Assembly (NCBI GenBank): GCA_036389395.1
Contig: DASVPY010000031.1
Location: 173,755-237,754, forward strand
Length of the DNA: 64,000 nt
Direction of reading: 5' to 3'
Source of the DNA: QHXQ01 sp036389395
GTDB taxonomy: Bacteria; Acidobacteriota; Blastocatellia; Pyrinomonadales; Pyrinomonadaceae
Below, piece by piece: positions 48,846-59,125 of this stretch. The translations under genes were made by a program, and so were the position numbers. The notes under the pieces are model-generated. The model had not been told where the DNA came from and did not search any database. It saw nothing but the letters and a program-made list of their open reading frames with translations. The first letter of the stretch is position 1, and the number at the start of each line of letters is the position of its first letter.

Positions 48846-50853
48846 GGGCAGTTTTCAGCGGAGACGTGAAGTAGCTGCCGGGTGGCAGGCGCGCCGACCT
48901 TGCGTTCGCCGCGGGCTGCCGGGCCGAGACCAAGAACACGTCCCAGGCCCAGCGCCCGACCTGCGCGCCGTGTACGTCCTTGACCTTCGCCCGGTAGCGG
49001 AACTGGTTGCCGTACCGGTCTCTCCGCCGCGACTCCTTATAGTCGAGGTCTAACGCGGCTAAACCGAGGGCGGGCAAGGCGTGCAACTCGCCCGGCTCGG
49101 AGACGCCGTTATGGTTCGTATCCTGCCACAGCCGCAGGCTGGCGAAGACGGCGTCGCGGCCGTCGATCAGGCCGTCGCCGTTGCCGCCTTGCGCCGCCCG
49201 GTCGTACTCGGCTAAAGCCAGGAAGCCGTTCCGCTCCTGCCCCGCGGGCGGCTCAGGCTGCGGCGTGTGGTTGCCGAACAACTCGCGCCCGTCGCCGATC
49301 ACGCCGTCCCCGTCGCGGTCTAAGGCGAGCCAAGCGTCGTCCGCCCCGGCGGCCGGCCACGCGAGCCGCTCCGGCGAGCCGTCGGCGTTAAGATCGAAGG
49401 CCACGCCGCCCGCCGCATCCGTCAGGCGGAAGCCGTCGCCGGCCACATCCACGAGCACGGGCGAGTCGAGGTTGACGCAGCGGCACCAGTCGGAGTCCCA
49501 GTAGGTCTGGGCGGAGCAGGTACGTGGGGCGCACTGCGTCTGGGAGCACGTGCCGGTCGTCAGATTCCAGTACCAGTCGACTGATACGCAGGTCGCCTGA
49601 GTCGGCGGCGGCGAGGTCGTGCTGTAGGGCACGCAGCAGTCGCGGCCATTGTTGTAGGTGTTGGGCGGGCAACCGTAGACCCGCCCCGGCGCATGGTAAT
49701 CGGCCGTGCCTAGCGCGGGGTTTTCCGGGCAGAGGCAGTCGTAGAAGGGGCCGCCGGGCAAGGTGGTCACGCACACACAGTTGCTCGGGTTCGGGCGCTG
49801 GTTCTCATCGCACGTTTGCGGGGTAGGGGTTGGCGTCGGCGTCGGCGAGGGTGTCGGCGAGGGTGTCGGGTTGGGCGGGCAGGGATCGATGAAAAATTCC
49901 GGACACTTAGTACCGAAGCCGTCATTACAGTCACGCACGGATTCAATATCAATAGAACATATGCCTTCGCTATCGGTACAGCTTGCAGATTGAGTCGTAT
50001 TGGCTGTACCTAAACAACATGTATATTGTGCCGGCTTACGCCAAGTGCAATTTGAACCCGGACAGCACGTGTCTAAGGGTAGGCTGACACCCGCAGTCGT
50101 GTGACCGCCCTTGCCCGGAAAAAAATTTACCGGCAGAAAGATTGCCGGTAAGATTAGCGCCCCCACTTGTAAGTTAGCATCTGCTGGGAGACTCGGTGGA
50201 GCCTCGCCCATAGCAGAAGCGGTCGTTAATTTGTTTTCGCCTTTTTTGCAGGCGGGATTAACGGACTGCTCTTTATGGAGATCGAACGGTAGACCACGCC
50301 AGGTGCGAAAGCCCGTCCCGTCGCCGAAGTTGAGCAGGCTAAGCCTGATTTGAACCTTCGGCGGGTGCGCCTGGGACAGATGCCGTGTGGCCGCGAAATG
50401 TTCCCAGCCGCCCGCAATATCGTCGGGCAGTTTGAACGTGTAGGTCGCGCCCGGCTGGATCGGCACGTCGTCGGGCAGCAGGGGCGCAACATAGCTTACG
50501 CCCAACTCAGGCCGCCCATACCACAGAGAGAATCCATACTGTATACCGTCTTCATATTTCGTTTCAGGCAGATGCACCATCAGTACCAGGCCATAGATCG
50601 GTTTATCCGATCTGTTCTGCACCTCAATCTCAAGATCGCGCGCCCATTTCTCGCTGTTCAGATTCTTCACCTTCAGTTTAATCGGCACGTGCGGCGGGAC
50701 GTTATCTTCCAGCACTCGTTCGGGCGGGCCCTGCGTTGCACTTGAAACAGCAATGATGCCGTAGCCACACACAACCAGGGATGCGGCTAACCAGACGAGC
50801 GGCCACAGGCCGGACTTCCATTGTGTCGTGGCGGATGTGATGCGCGCTTTCAT
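48820..50853 (-). CDS. Membrane-anchored exported protein with Ca-binding repeats
   Basis: A 677-residue protein. A single N-terminal hydrophobic helix (LWPLVWLAASLVVCGYGIIA) anchors or exports it. The middle holds many Cys residues (cysteine-rich region between about 220 and 490) and a PTPSPTPSPTPTPTPTPQTC linker. Near the C-terminus are EF-hand/dockerin-like loops: DVAGDGFRLTD, DLNADGSPERL, DRDGDGVIGDG, NGDGLIDGRDA and DTNHNGVSEPGE. The gene was given the ATG at 50853 since a hydrophobic leader follows it. Function unknown; such repeats suggest calcium-stabilised surface structure. It overlaps the convergent ATP-grasp gene by 26 bp. Confidence 0.75.
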   Translation of the reverse strand: MKARITSATTQWKSGLWPLVWLAASLVVCGYGIIAVSSATQGPPERVLEDNVPPHVPIKLKVKNLNSEKWARDLEIEVQNRSDKPIYGLVLMVHLPETKYEDGIQYGFSLWYGRPELGVSYVAPLLPDDVPIQPGATYTFKLPDDIAGGWEHFAATRHLSQAHPPKVQIRLSLLNFGDGTGFRTWRGLPFDLHKEQSVNPACKKGENKLTTASAMGEAPPSLPADANLQVGALILPAIFLPVNFFPGKGGHTTAGVSLPLDTCCPGSNCTWRKPAQYTCCLGTANTTQSASCTDSEGICSIDIESVRDCNDGFGTKCPEFFIDPCPPNPTPSPTPSPTPTPTPTPQTCDENQRPNPSNCVCVTTLPGGPFYDCLCPENPALGTADYHAPGRVYGCPPNTYNNGRDCCVPYSTTSPPPTQATCVSVDWYWNLTTGTCSQTQCAPRTCSAQTYWDSDWCRCVNLDSPVLVDVAGDGFRLTDAAGGVAFDLNADGSPERLAWPAAGADDAWLALDRDGDGVIGDGRELFGNHTPQPEPPAGQERNGFLALAEYDRAAQGGNGDGLIDGRDAVFASLRLWQDTNHNGVSEPGELHALPALGLAALDLDYKESRRRDRYGNQFRYRAKVKDVHGAQVGRWAWDVFLVSARQPAANARSARLPPGSYFTSPLKTALTGPSHLR

Positions 50854-50940
50854 CAGCGTATCCCTTATCTGGGCAGGTCTGTTACGCGCCCGAGAAACAA
50901 GCGCAGTATGCGCCCGCACCGGCGGGGCGTCAATGATGAT

Positions 50941-51038
50941 TGCGGATTGCGGATTGCGGCTTGCGGATTAAAAGGACGAGTGCTCGCTACGACTCTCGTC
51001 TGTTCCCTTAATCCGCAATCCGCAACCCGCAAGCCGCA
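50941..51038. repeat. GCGGATT word-type inverted repeat
   Basis: Left arm TGCGGATTGCGGATTGCGGC (50941 onwards) and right arm TTAATCCGCAATCCGCAACC to about 51038; the middle is AAAGGACGAGTGCTCG-type unique sequence. It ends two bases before the stop of the NapC-like gene on the other strand, so it could terminate that operon. Confidence 0.85.
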
Positions 51039-51039
51039 G

Positions 51040-52677
51040 TTACTTCGTCCAGACTTTGCCGGCGTGGCAGTCCACGCATTGGAAGCCGGAGATGTCGCCG
51101 AGGTTGAGGGGGTGTTGGAAGGGCTGGTTGGCCTTGTGGCAGGTGGCGCAGTTGAGCTGCGAGAGTTTGCCGAGGGCGATGGGGTGGCGGAACGCGCCCG
51201 TGCCCTCGACGACGGTCGCGCCCTGCTCGATCTGGTCGAGGACGGTGTGGCAGACGTTGCAGTCGTTGCGGATGACGCGGCCCGTGTTGCTCGCGTGCTC
51301 GCCGTCGTGGCAGCGGAAGCACCCCGAAGAGTAGTAGTGCCCGATGTTGTTCGGGTGCGTCCGGTAGTCGGTCTTCATTTCGGGGAAGAAGTAGGTCTGG
51401 TAGATGCGCTGCGTCTCGCCGACCGCGGTCTGCACGGCCGTACCCTGTTTGGCGTACACGTCGGGGTAGTTCGTGCGGTAGAAGTTGTCGAGGCTCGTGC
51501 CGATGCGGGCGACCGCCTCGTCGGTCGTCGTGTACGAGCCTGAGAGGGCGGCGACGGCCTCGCGCTTGATGAAGGGCAAGGTCACGTCGAGCTTGCGGGC
51601 GGCGAGCGCGGTGTCCACGGCCGCGTCGGGCGGCACGTAGATGTGCGCCGGGCGGTTGTGGCAGTCCACGCAGTCCATCTGCCGCTTGGGCGCGGCCGCC
51701 GCTTGGGCCGGCGTCAACTGCTTGCCCTCGCGCGCGTAGAACTCGGTGACGTTGCCCTGCCGGTCTTCCAGCCGCACGTAAGGGATCACCTGGCGCTGCG
51801 GGTCGGCGGCGACGTAACTGATCTTGTTGGCGATGTTCATGTGCCAGTGGATGCCGGCGGCCGTGCCGGCCGAGGGGCTGCCCCCCCCGACGTTGATGAG
51901 CAGCCGCGTCTGGCGGAGCGTGCTGTGTTCGTCGTAGGCGTAGCGGTTGAAAATCTTCATCTGCGCGCCGAAGAATTTTTCCGGCCAGTAGCACTGCTCG
52001 CACGTTTCGGGCGCGGGGCGCAGGTTATGCACCGGCGTCTTGATCGGGCGCGGGTATTTGTCGAAGGCGACTGAATAGAGTTGATATGCGCCGGAGAGCT
52101 TCGAGCGCACGTACCAGCCCGCGCCGGGCCCGGCGTGGCACTCGACGCAGCGCACGCGCGCGTGCGGGCTGGCCTGGTAGGCGACGAACTCCGGCTTCAT
52201 GACCGTGTGGCAGGTCTGACCGCAGAACTGCACGGACTCCGTGTGCTCGAAGGCGCGGTAGCTGCCGAAGGCGCTCATGAAGAGGAAGACGAACATGACG
52301 CCGAGGAAGACGAGGAAGTTGCGCCGCCGCCGCGGGTTGTTCAGATCGAGCACGGGGAAGGCCGCGATCTCCGCGGGCGAGAGTTTGCGCCGCCGCCGCC
52401 GCTCCCAGAGCATCCCGACGGGGACGAGCAGCAGCCCGAAGCCCAGCACCGACGGGAAGATGATGTAGGTGAAGATGCCGAGGTAAGGGTTGTGCGACTC
52501 GCTGCCGGTCAATTCCAGTAGGAGCATCAGCACGATGCTGACCAGCCCGGCGGCGGCGATGGCCGCGCCCGCGAAGCTAATGTAGTTGCGGAACAGACCA
52601 GGCGCGCGGCCCGTCGCGCCCGGCGCGGGCTGACCCGGCGCGTCCACGCCGGCCTCGTTCATAGTTGCGTCACTCAT
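51040..52677 (-). CDS. NapC/NirT-like multiheme cytochrome c
   Basis: A 545-residue membrane-anchored cytochrome. Two or three hydrophobic helices occupy about 25-150. Heme-binding or heme-like motifs follow in order: CGQTCH (a CxxxCH site), CVECH, CEQCY (no His, unusual), CVDCH, CFRCH, CNVCH, CATCH and CVDCH. The first part resembles NapC/NirT quinol-oxidising cytochromes and the rest extends the heme chain. It would take electrons from the quinone pool to periplasmic partners. It is the last gene of the minus-strand multiheme cluster. The CEQCY site may still bind heme with a different ligand or be inactive. Confidence 0.85.
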   Translation of the reverse strand: MSDATMNEAGVDAPGQPAPGATGRAPGLFRNYISFAGAAIAAAGLVSIVLMLLLELTGSESHNPYLGIFTYIIFPSVLGFGLLLVPVGMLWERRRRRKLSPAEIAAFPVLDLNNPRRRRNFLVFLGVMFVFLFMSAFGSYRAFEHTESVQFCGQTCHTVMKPEFVAYQASPHARVRCVECHAGPGAGWYVRSKLSGAYQLYSVAFDKYPRPIKTPVHNLRPAPETCEQCYWPEKFFGAQMKIFNRYAYDEHSTLRQTRLLINVGGGSPSAGTAAGIHWHMNIANKISYVAADPQRQVIPYVRLEDRQGNVTEFYAREGKQLTPAQAAAAPKRQMDCVDCHNRPAHIYVPPDAAVDTALAARKLDVTLPFIKREAVAALSGSYTTTDEAVARIGTSLDNFYRTNYPDVYAKQGTAVQTAVGETQRIYQTYFFPEMKTDYRTHPNNIGHYYSSGCFRCHDGEHASNTGRVIRNDCNVCHTVLDQIEQGATVVEGTGAFRHPIALGKLSQLNCATCHKANQPFQHPLNLGDISGFQCVDCHAGKVWTK

Positions 52678-52742
52678 AATCCGTTGCTGTAAGTCACCTG
52701 CCCAGTTTGTTCGGCTGCGATAGCCGGCGGCGGCCGCGCCCT

Positions 52743-53520
52743 TCAGCCGCCGGTGTGGCCGGGCAGCGGCGCGTTGCCGCCCCCAAGGCCGGGCGGCGTT
52801 TCGTCAGCGTCGGCTTGTTCGTCCTGCCGCCGCCGCGCTTCTTCTTCCTTCATGCGCTCGTAGTCCAACTCGTGCTCTTCGCGGTACAGCGCCTCGGCCA
52901 CGCGCCCGTCGTAGAAGGCGAAGTTGAGCGGGTACACGTCCGGGTCGAAGACGACATGATAGAAGTGCCAGACGACGATGGCGAGCGTCGCCAGCACCGC
53001 CTCGTAGAAGTGGACGGCCGTTGCGATGTCCACCCACCAGCGCGGCAGGAACGAGAACCAGCCGACCTTGAACCAGATCAGCAAGCCCGTTAAGCCCATC
53101 ACGAGCGTGCCCCAGACGACCGCCCAGTACTCGGCCTTCTCCGCGTAGCCGAAGCGCCGGAACTTCGGGCGCGGGCCGCGCCCCGTCAGGTGATGGCGGA
53201 AGAACCGGAGCACGTCGCGCGCGTCCTGCTTAACGGGTCTCATGTCGCGCAGCCACGCGCGCCCCTCGGCGGTCGTGAACAGGTAGACGAGGTGATAGAC
53301 GCCGACGACGATCATCAAGCCGGCGGCGACGCGGTGGACGAGCCGGCGCGTGGCCTCGGTCACGCCGAGACCGACGGCCAACATCGCGTCCGGGTAGACG
53401 AGCGCGAAGCCGGAGAGGACGAGCACGACGAAGCTCGTCAGCAGCAGCCAGTGCTGCGCGCGCTGGTTGCGCGTGAGGCGCGCGACGGTGCGCGGCGCGC
53501 GGCCGCCTTCCTGCGCCACG
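52743..53520 (-). pseudogene. Cytochrome b domain, downstream part of a frameshifted decaheme-cytochrome b fusion
   Basis: This frame encodes NQRAQHWLLLTSFVVLVLSG and a four-helix cytochrome b561/FdnI-like domain (WVDIATAVHFYEAVLATLAI; the His pairs needed for two hemes are present). The protein ends in an acidic Gly/Pro-rich tail. Upstream of about 53505 its frame gives nonsense while the neighbouring frame holds the multiheme part ending HNLLAWRRKAAARRAP. A one-base change near 53498-53520 would join both into one polypeptide of about 750 residues. No separate good start is visible for this part. Confidence 0.75.
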
Positions 53521-54931
53521 CCAGCAGGTTGTGCAAGGCCATGCCGCCGACGGTCAGAAAGATGATCGGCAGATAGACGAGCCGCACCCAGCGCACGCCC
53601 GTGCTGCCCGCGTCCCGCGAGACGGGCACGTCCAGGTGTACTTTGCCGCGCGCGAAGTTCTCGCTCGCGCCGGGGTGGCACTGCCCGCAGGTCTGCGTCA
53701 GGTTGCCCGCCGCGATCATCGAGCGCGGGTCGGACGAAGGCAGGATGTTGTGGACGCCGTGGCAGTCCGTGCAGACGGGCGTCTGCGAGACGCCGCGCGC
53801 GGCCGCGCGCCCGTGAACGCTCTGCGCGTATTCGGTCTGGATCGTGGGATGGCACCGGGCGCAGGTCTGCGGCACGTTGAACTTGAAGATGGGCGAGCGC
53901 GCGTCGGCCGCGGGCAGTATGTCGTGGCTGCGGTGGCAGTCTGTGCAGACCGCGGCCGAAAAGCTCCCGCGGGCGACGGCGCGCGCGTGCGCGCTCTCCT
54001 CGTAGGTGAGGAACGGACGGTCTGTGATGCCGCTGCCTTGCATACGCTTGGGGTCGCCGTGGCAGCGGCCGCAGGTGGCGGCGACGTTGGCGCGGCTGAC
54101 GGTCGAGCGCGGGTCGCTCGGCGGGCGCATGGTCGTCATGTCGCCGTCGGTCGCGTGACAGTCGAGGCAGGTGGCGGCGCGGCGGCCCGTCCGCAAGGCT
54201 TTGGCGTGGAAGCCGTCGCCGTAGTCCTTGTGCGCGCCCTTGTGGAACAACTCGCCGCCGAGGAAGGGCAAGGTCTTGCCGGGGCCGTGACAGCCCTGGC
54301 AGTCGAGCGCGGGTCGGGGCGCGGCTTCGGTCGGCGCGGGCGCCGGCTTCTGCGCCGGCTGCTGGTCCTGCGCGAAAGAAGCGGAGACGTAGCGGACGCC
54401 ATCGTTCGTCTCGTGTGTCGGTCTAACCTGCCCGACGATCTCGATGTGCTTGTCGTGGGGGAAGTGGATGCGGAAGGCGGAGGCGAAGCCCTGCCCCTTG
54501 GGCGCGGCGGCGAAGGCGGCGAGCGTGGGGAAGGGGAAGCGCGTGGTGTTGCGTGGGCTTGAGGCGACGTGGCAGACCGAGCAGATGGCGGGCGCGGGCC
54601 GCTCGCGGGCGAAGAACTGCGCGCGGTGACAGTCGAGACAGGAGGCGTGTTGCGGGTACTCGGTCACGTCGGGGAAGGCGTCGTCCTTTTTGCGCGCCTG
54701 CTGCCAGTTGGCGGAGGGGAACTTGTGGCACGAGTCGCAGGCGCGTTGGTGTTGGGGCGTGCGGCGCGAGAAGTTGGTGTAGTCCACGCGCGCGCGGCGG
54801 CGGTTGGTCTGGGCGCGCTGGGGCGGCGCGCCCGCGGCGGCCGCGACGGGCGCACGCGGGCAGAGGAAGCTTGCGAGCGCCAGCCCGAGGAAGAAGATCA
54901 GTGTGCCCGCCTTGTATCGCAGGACGTTCAA
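53438..54931 (-). pseudogene. Decaheme cytochrome c, upstream part of the broken fusion
   Basis: After a signal-like helix (LIFFLGLALASFLCPRAP) ten CxxCH sites appear: CDSCH, CLDCH, CSVCH, CQGCH, CLDCH, CGRCH, CTDCH, CARCH, CTDCH and CGQCH. A hydrophobic segment (LVYLPIIFLTVGGMALHNLL) leads into the cytochrome b region, where the frame breaks. Residues after AWRRKAAA are probably not native. Such decaheme-plus-b proteins link quinones to extracellular or periplasmic acceptors. It is the first gene of this minus-strand block after the porin. Confidence 0.8.
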
Positions 54932-54960
54932 CGTGCTCTGATGGTCGGTGGTTGAGTGTG

Positions 54961-55070
54961 GCGTGCGGCCGGGTTAACACAGAGGGCACAGAGAAAACCA
55001 CAGAGGACACAGTTAAGAACTCTGTGTCTCTGTGGCCTTCTGTGCCTCTGTGTTGCAAGTGGCCGCACGC
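54961..55070. repeat. CACAGAG word-type inverted repeat (copy 7) with outer 10-bp arms
   Basis: GCGTGCGGCC (54961-54970) and GGCCGCACGC (55061-55070) form a perfect outer stem around TTAACACAGAGGGCACAGAG words and their TCTCTGTGGCCTTCTGTGCC complements. It lies between two genes on the same strand. Confidence 0.9.
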
Positions 55071-55086
55071 GACGCTCTAATTTAGC

Positions 55087-57340
55087 CTACTTCTCGCCGC
55101 CGCCGAAGTAGACGCGCTGCGACGTGTAGGGCAGGTGCGCGCGGTAGTTCTGCGCGTTCGAGAAGCGCTCCTTGTAGTCGTAGTACTGGTAGCCGACGTT
55201 CCAGTCCACGTGCCGGTTGACCTTGAAGATCAGGCGGACTTCGGGCGACTGGAAGTTGAGCGGCAGCGAGGTGACGAAGAGCCGGTTCGGCAGATCGGTG
55301 ACGCGGTCGCCCTGCCCCGTGTCCTTGCTGATGCGGTAGCTGGCGTAGGCCGAGAGCCGCCGGTTGATGTAGGCGCTCGTGTTGAAGAAGAAGAAGTTGT
55401 CGCGCAGGTAGAACCGGCTGCGCCCGGCGGCGCAGGGCGGCAGCGGCACGGCGGTCGTGCCCGTGCAGCCCGCGGGCAGCGGGAAGAAGGCGATGGCGGC
55501 GTCGGTCGTCCCGTGCAGGTGCGTGTAGCCGGTCGAGAGCGAGTAGCGGCCGCCCGGCAGCGTCCAGTCCACGGAAGAACTGAAGTTGCGATCCTCGATC
55601 CGCACGTCGAACTGGCGCGCGGCCTGCGGCCCGACCAGCGTCTTGTCTATGACCGTCTCGCCGGGGTTGTCGTTGTCGCGGGTGATGAACGAGACGTTTA
55701 GCCCCAGGCCCGGCCGCGGCGTGATGCGGTTGCGGACGCGGAAGTTGGTCGTCCGGCGGTTGTCCACGCGCGTGAACAGGTCGTTGGCTTCGCCGCGCGC
55801 CGCGTCGAAGAAGACCGCCCAGGCCTTGACGGGCCGCGCCTTGAAGCCGCCGAAGAAGTTGTTGCTGTGGAGCAGGAACGTCTCCTCGCTGGTCTGGGTC
55901 GGGGCGGCGACGACGGGCACGGGCAGGAGCCGGCCGAGCGACAGCTCGACGATGCGCCGGTTCGTGTAGCGGTGGCCGACGTGGGCGGCGAAGCGCGGGC
56001 CGAACTGGTAGTCGGCCTCGATCTGGTTGTAGAGCCGGCGGTAGTTGAGCGTCTCGCTGACGGGCACGATGAAGGTGGCCGGGTTCGGGTTCAGGAACGC
56101 CGCGCCGTTGGCGCGGAACGCGGCCGTCGTCTCGTTGTAGACCTGGTCGCCCTCGTTGCGGAAGCGGTTGTAGCGGAACGTCTCGGAGATGCGGAGCTTG
56201 TCCGTCACCAGCCACGTGACGCCGATCTCGCCGAGGTGCGCCGGGCGGATGCTCTCGCCGGGCGAGACGATGACGGTCGCGTAGGTCAGCGCGGTCGCGA
56301 GCGGGTTCGCGCCGGAGCCGGCGGTGCGCCCCGCGTCCGTCTCGACGAGGCCGTAGCGCGCGCGGAACTTCGAGTAGGTGTAGCGCGCCGTCACGTCGAG
56401 CCGCTTGGCGACGAACGTGCGCGTTGTCGCGGGTGAAGTAGGCGCGGCCGTGCATCGGCTGGTCGAACTGGAACGAGTTCAGCACGGCCGTGTTCGTCGT
56501 GTTGTTGCCCTGGCTCGGCGCGGTCAGAAAGAGGCGCGTGTCGTCGGCGTAGGTGCGGACGCCTTGCAGGAAGCCGAGGTCGAGGCCGGCGACGTGGCCT
56601 TCGACGCCGAAGCGGTACTCGTCGGCGCGCGTGCGGATGCTGGTCTGCACCGGGTACTCGTCGCCGCCGCGGACGGCGAAGGCCGAGCCGAGCGTGCCGG
56701 TGACGTTCGAGTAGTCGAAGGTCGTCAGCCCGTCGCCGCTGTTGCGGTCGAGCGAGTAGCCGAGGCTGAAGTGGACGCGGCGGTTGTTCGGCAAGAGCCG
56801 CAGGTCGAAGTCGCCGAACTTGTGCCGCGTGTTGCGCGTGTGCTGGCCCGACGCGAGGTTGAGCAGGCTGTTGCGGTAGGTGTTGCGCCGGAAGTTGGCG
56901 TCGAAGCGATACCACTCGTGCTTCTCGACGTTGACGCGCAAGGAGCCGTAGGGGTCTGCGCCGAAGCCGGTCGAGTTGATCAGGAAGGCGTCGAAGAAGC
57001 CGCCCGTGCCCTCGCGTGCGCGCACGAGGAAGCTCGAATCGAAGACGCGGAAGCCGGGGCGGTAGTTGAGATCGGAGCGGTACTTGTTATCGTTGCCGTC
57101 CACGCTGAGCGCGCGCACGCCCAGCTCGATGCTGGTCACGACGCTGTAGCGGCCCGCGGTGTCTTCGTCGGCCGGGGTGGCGGGCTGCCTGTCCACGGTC
57201 GTCCGGACGGGGACGGTGGTGGGCGACGGCTTGGGGCCGGCGGCGGCGGCCGGCGCTTGCGCGCGGGCCGCCGCCGGCACGAGTAAGAGGCCCAGCAGCG
57301 CGGCCAGGACGAAAGAAGTTCTGGTTTGCATGATCGTCAT
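55087..57340 (-). pseudogene. MtrB/PioB-like outer-membrane porin with frameshift
   Basis: The signal peptide (LAALLGLLLVPAAARAQ) and the first 310 residues or so are in one frame (FGDFDLRLLPNNRRVHFSLG), which leaves the family after MHGRAYFTRDNA. The other frame resumes with TFVAKRLDVTARYTYSKFRA and shows the alternating beta-strand pattern to the C-terminal YTSQRVYFGGGEK. The break lies about 56405-56425. The family forms a 26-28-strand beta barrel that holds a decaheme cytochrome (MtrA/DmsE) across the outer membrane. One missing or added base suffices to break it; a sequencing error is possible. Confidence 0.8.
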
Positions 57341-57362
57341 CCTCGCTTTCTCGGCCCAGGCC

Positions 57363-58454
57363 TCAGCGGAAGAAGAACGGGTGCGTGTTCGACCCGTGGA
57401 TGCGGACGTGGCAGGTCGTGCAGTTCTGGTAGCGCGCCTGCGTCAGGTTGTGGAAGCTGGGCGTGTTGGCCGCGCCGTCGTCGCCCGCGCCCGCAATCGC
57501 GTGCGTGTTCGTGTGGCACTCGATGCAGAGCTGGAAGACGGTGCTGTGCTTCAGGAGCTTCGGGTTGTTCGCGCCGTGCGGCGTGTGGCACGACGAGCAG
57601 CCCTCGACCGAGACCGCGCCGTGCTCGTAGACGAACGGGCCCGACTTGTCGTTGTGGCACTTGACGCAGGCGGCGTCCGAGGCCGAGAAGTTGGCGAGGC
57701 GCGTCTGCTTCAGCTCGAAGCCGCCGTGCGGGTTGTGGCAGTCGCTGCACTTGACGAGGCCCTCCTGCACCTTGTGGTGGAAGGGCATGTTGAACTGCGC
57801 CTTCTGCTCGGCGTGGCAGCGCAGGCAGAGCTGCGTCTCGTTGCCCTTGAGCATGTGCAGCACGGAGGAGTCGGGCTTCTGCCGCGTGTTCTCCGAGACG
57901 AAGGTGTGCGACTCGGCCTTGGGCGGCGCGGGGTCGGGCGTGTGCGCGCTGTGGCAGTCGGTGCAGCCCACGTCGTTGCGCTAGTGCTCGCCGCGGCGGT
58001 AGTTGTTGTGCTCCTCGCGGCCCGCGTGGCATTGCAGGCAGGTCTCTGAGACCTGCTTGGCGGGCAGCTTGGCGAGGACGCGAATCTTCAGTTCGTCCTG
58101 CTTGATCTCGGTCGGGTCTTGCCCGGCGTCAATGGCCGCCAGCACGGCGTCTCTGTGCGGCTTGCCGGGGCCGTGGCACGACTCGCAGCCCACCACCTTG
58201 TCTTTCCAACTCTTGTCGTCGGCCAGCTTGGCGTGGGGCGTGTGCGCGAATTGGTTGAACTGATCCTCATGGCAGTCCTTACAGCTCTCGCTGCCGATGA
58301 GGTCGGCAGGGTTGACCTGTTGGGACGGCGGCGGCGCGTGCTTCTTGTCACCGGCGGCGCGGGAGCGGAAGTAGCTGCCGCCGCCGAAGAGCAGCAGCAA
58401 CCCCGCGACCCACGCGCCGATGAGCGCCAACTTGAAAACCTTTAGCCGGTTCAT
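57363..58454 (-). pseudogene. DmsE/MtrA-like decaheme cytochrome c split by an in-frame stop
   Basis: The first piece (157 residues from ATG 58454) has a signal-anchor and three heme sites (CKDCH, CESCH, CLQCH) and ends EEHNNYRRGEH at a TAG. The next three codons and the remaining frame continue RND then VGCTDCHSAHTPDP with seven heme sites (CTDCH, CLRCH, CSDCH, CVKCH, CSSCH, CIECH, CTTCH). Together they make exactly ten, as in DmsE-type decaheme cytochromes. The TAG at 57981-57983 probably replaces TGG (Trp). It follows the porin gene's neighbour order expected for a porin-cytochrome conduit. Confidence 0.85.
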
Positions 58455-59125
58455 ATCTCGCCTCCATGTCTGCGCCCGTAATCGTTCTGCTCGGCTGCAA
58501 GCCGCGTGCGGCGGGCGCTGGAACAGGCACGTCGGGCTTGCGAGGGCCGGACTGCGGACGAGCCAGGGAGCGTGCCGCTTGCACTAACGGGGCACGTGGT
58601 GGCGGGGCCGCGCGGGTTCTGCTGTCCCCGCCGTGGCGGTTCGGCGACCGCCAGGCGACTCGCCCGCGCGAAAGTGCAATGACCGTTCCGCGCGCGCACC
58701 GGAGGCGCACAACTCCATCGGTGCGCGCCGCCGCCGCTCGCGGCCGCCCGCTTATGACCGAATCCGCGGCGATTCAGACGACGCACGGTGCTCGAAGTAG
58801 AGGCCGCGGGCCGCGTCAGGCGCGGGCGCGCGGCTGCGGAGATTTACCCAACACGTTGCGGGAATTTGCGCCGCCGCGCGCGTGCGAGACTGAGGCGGCA
58901 CGCAGCGCGCGCGTCCGCAGCGCCGAAAGCGCGGCGCGCGAAAGTCTGCACGAACTGGTGACGGCCGTCACAAAGCTGGCATGGGGCTTGCCCTTGAAGC
59001 GCGTTGACACGAGCGTTGTGTCGCTCCGGCGCGGCGGGCGCACGGAGCGCCGGCAACCGCGCCGCCAGAGTTTGAATGAGCCTGCCGACGAGTGCCGAAG
59101 CACGAAACCATGACAGCGATCAGCC
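58455..59125. other. Divergent gap with no gene
   Basis: A 671-base GC-rich gap between the decaheme cytochrome gene and ccsB/resB. Frames through it have no protein-like pattern. It probably contains the promoters of both divergent operons. The last 30 bases contain a tandem duplicate of CATGACAGCGATCAG (59109-59139), which duplicates the ResB start codon. Confidence 0.5.

Noticed and set aside
57981..57983. Recoded TAG as pyrrolysine
   Set aside because: No pyl genes are visible, and a Trp-to-stop point change explains the site more simply.
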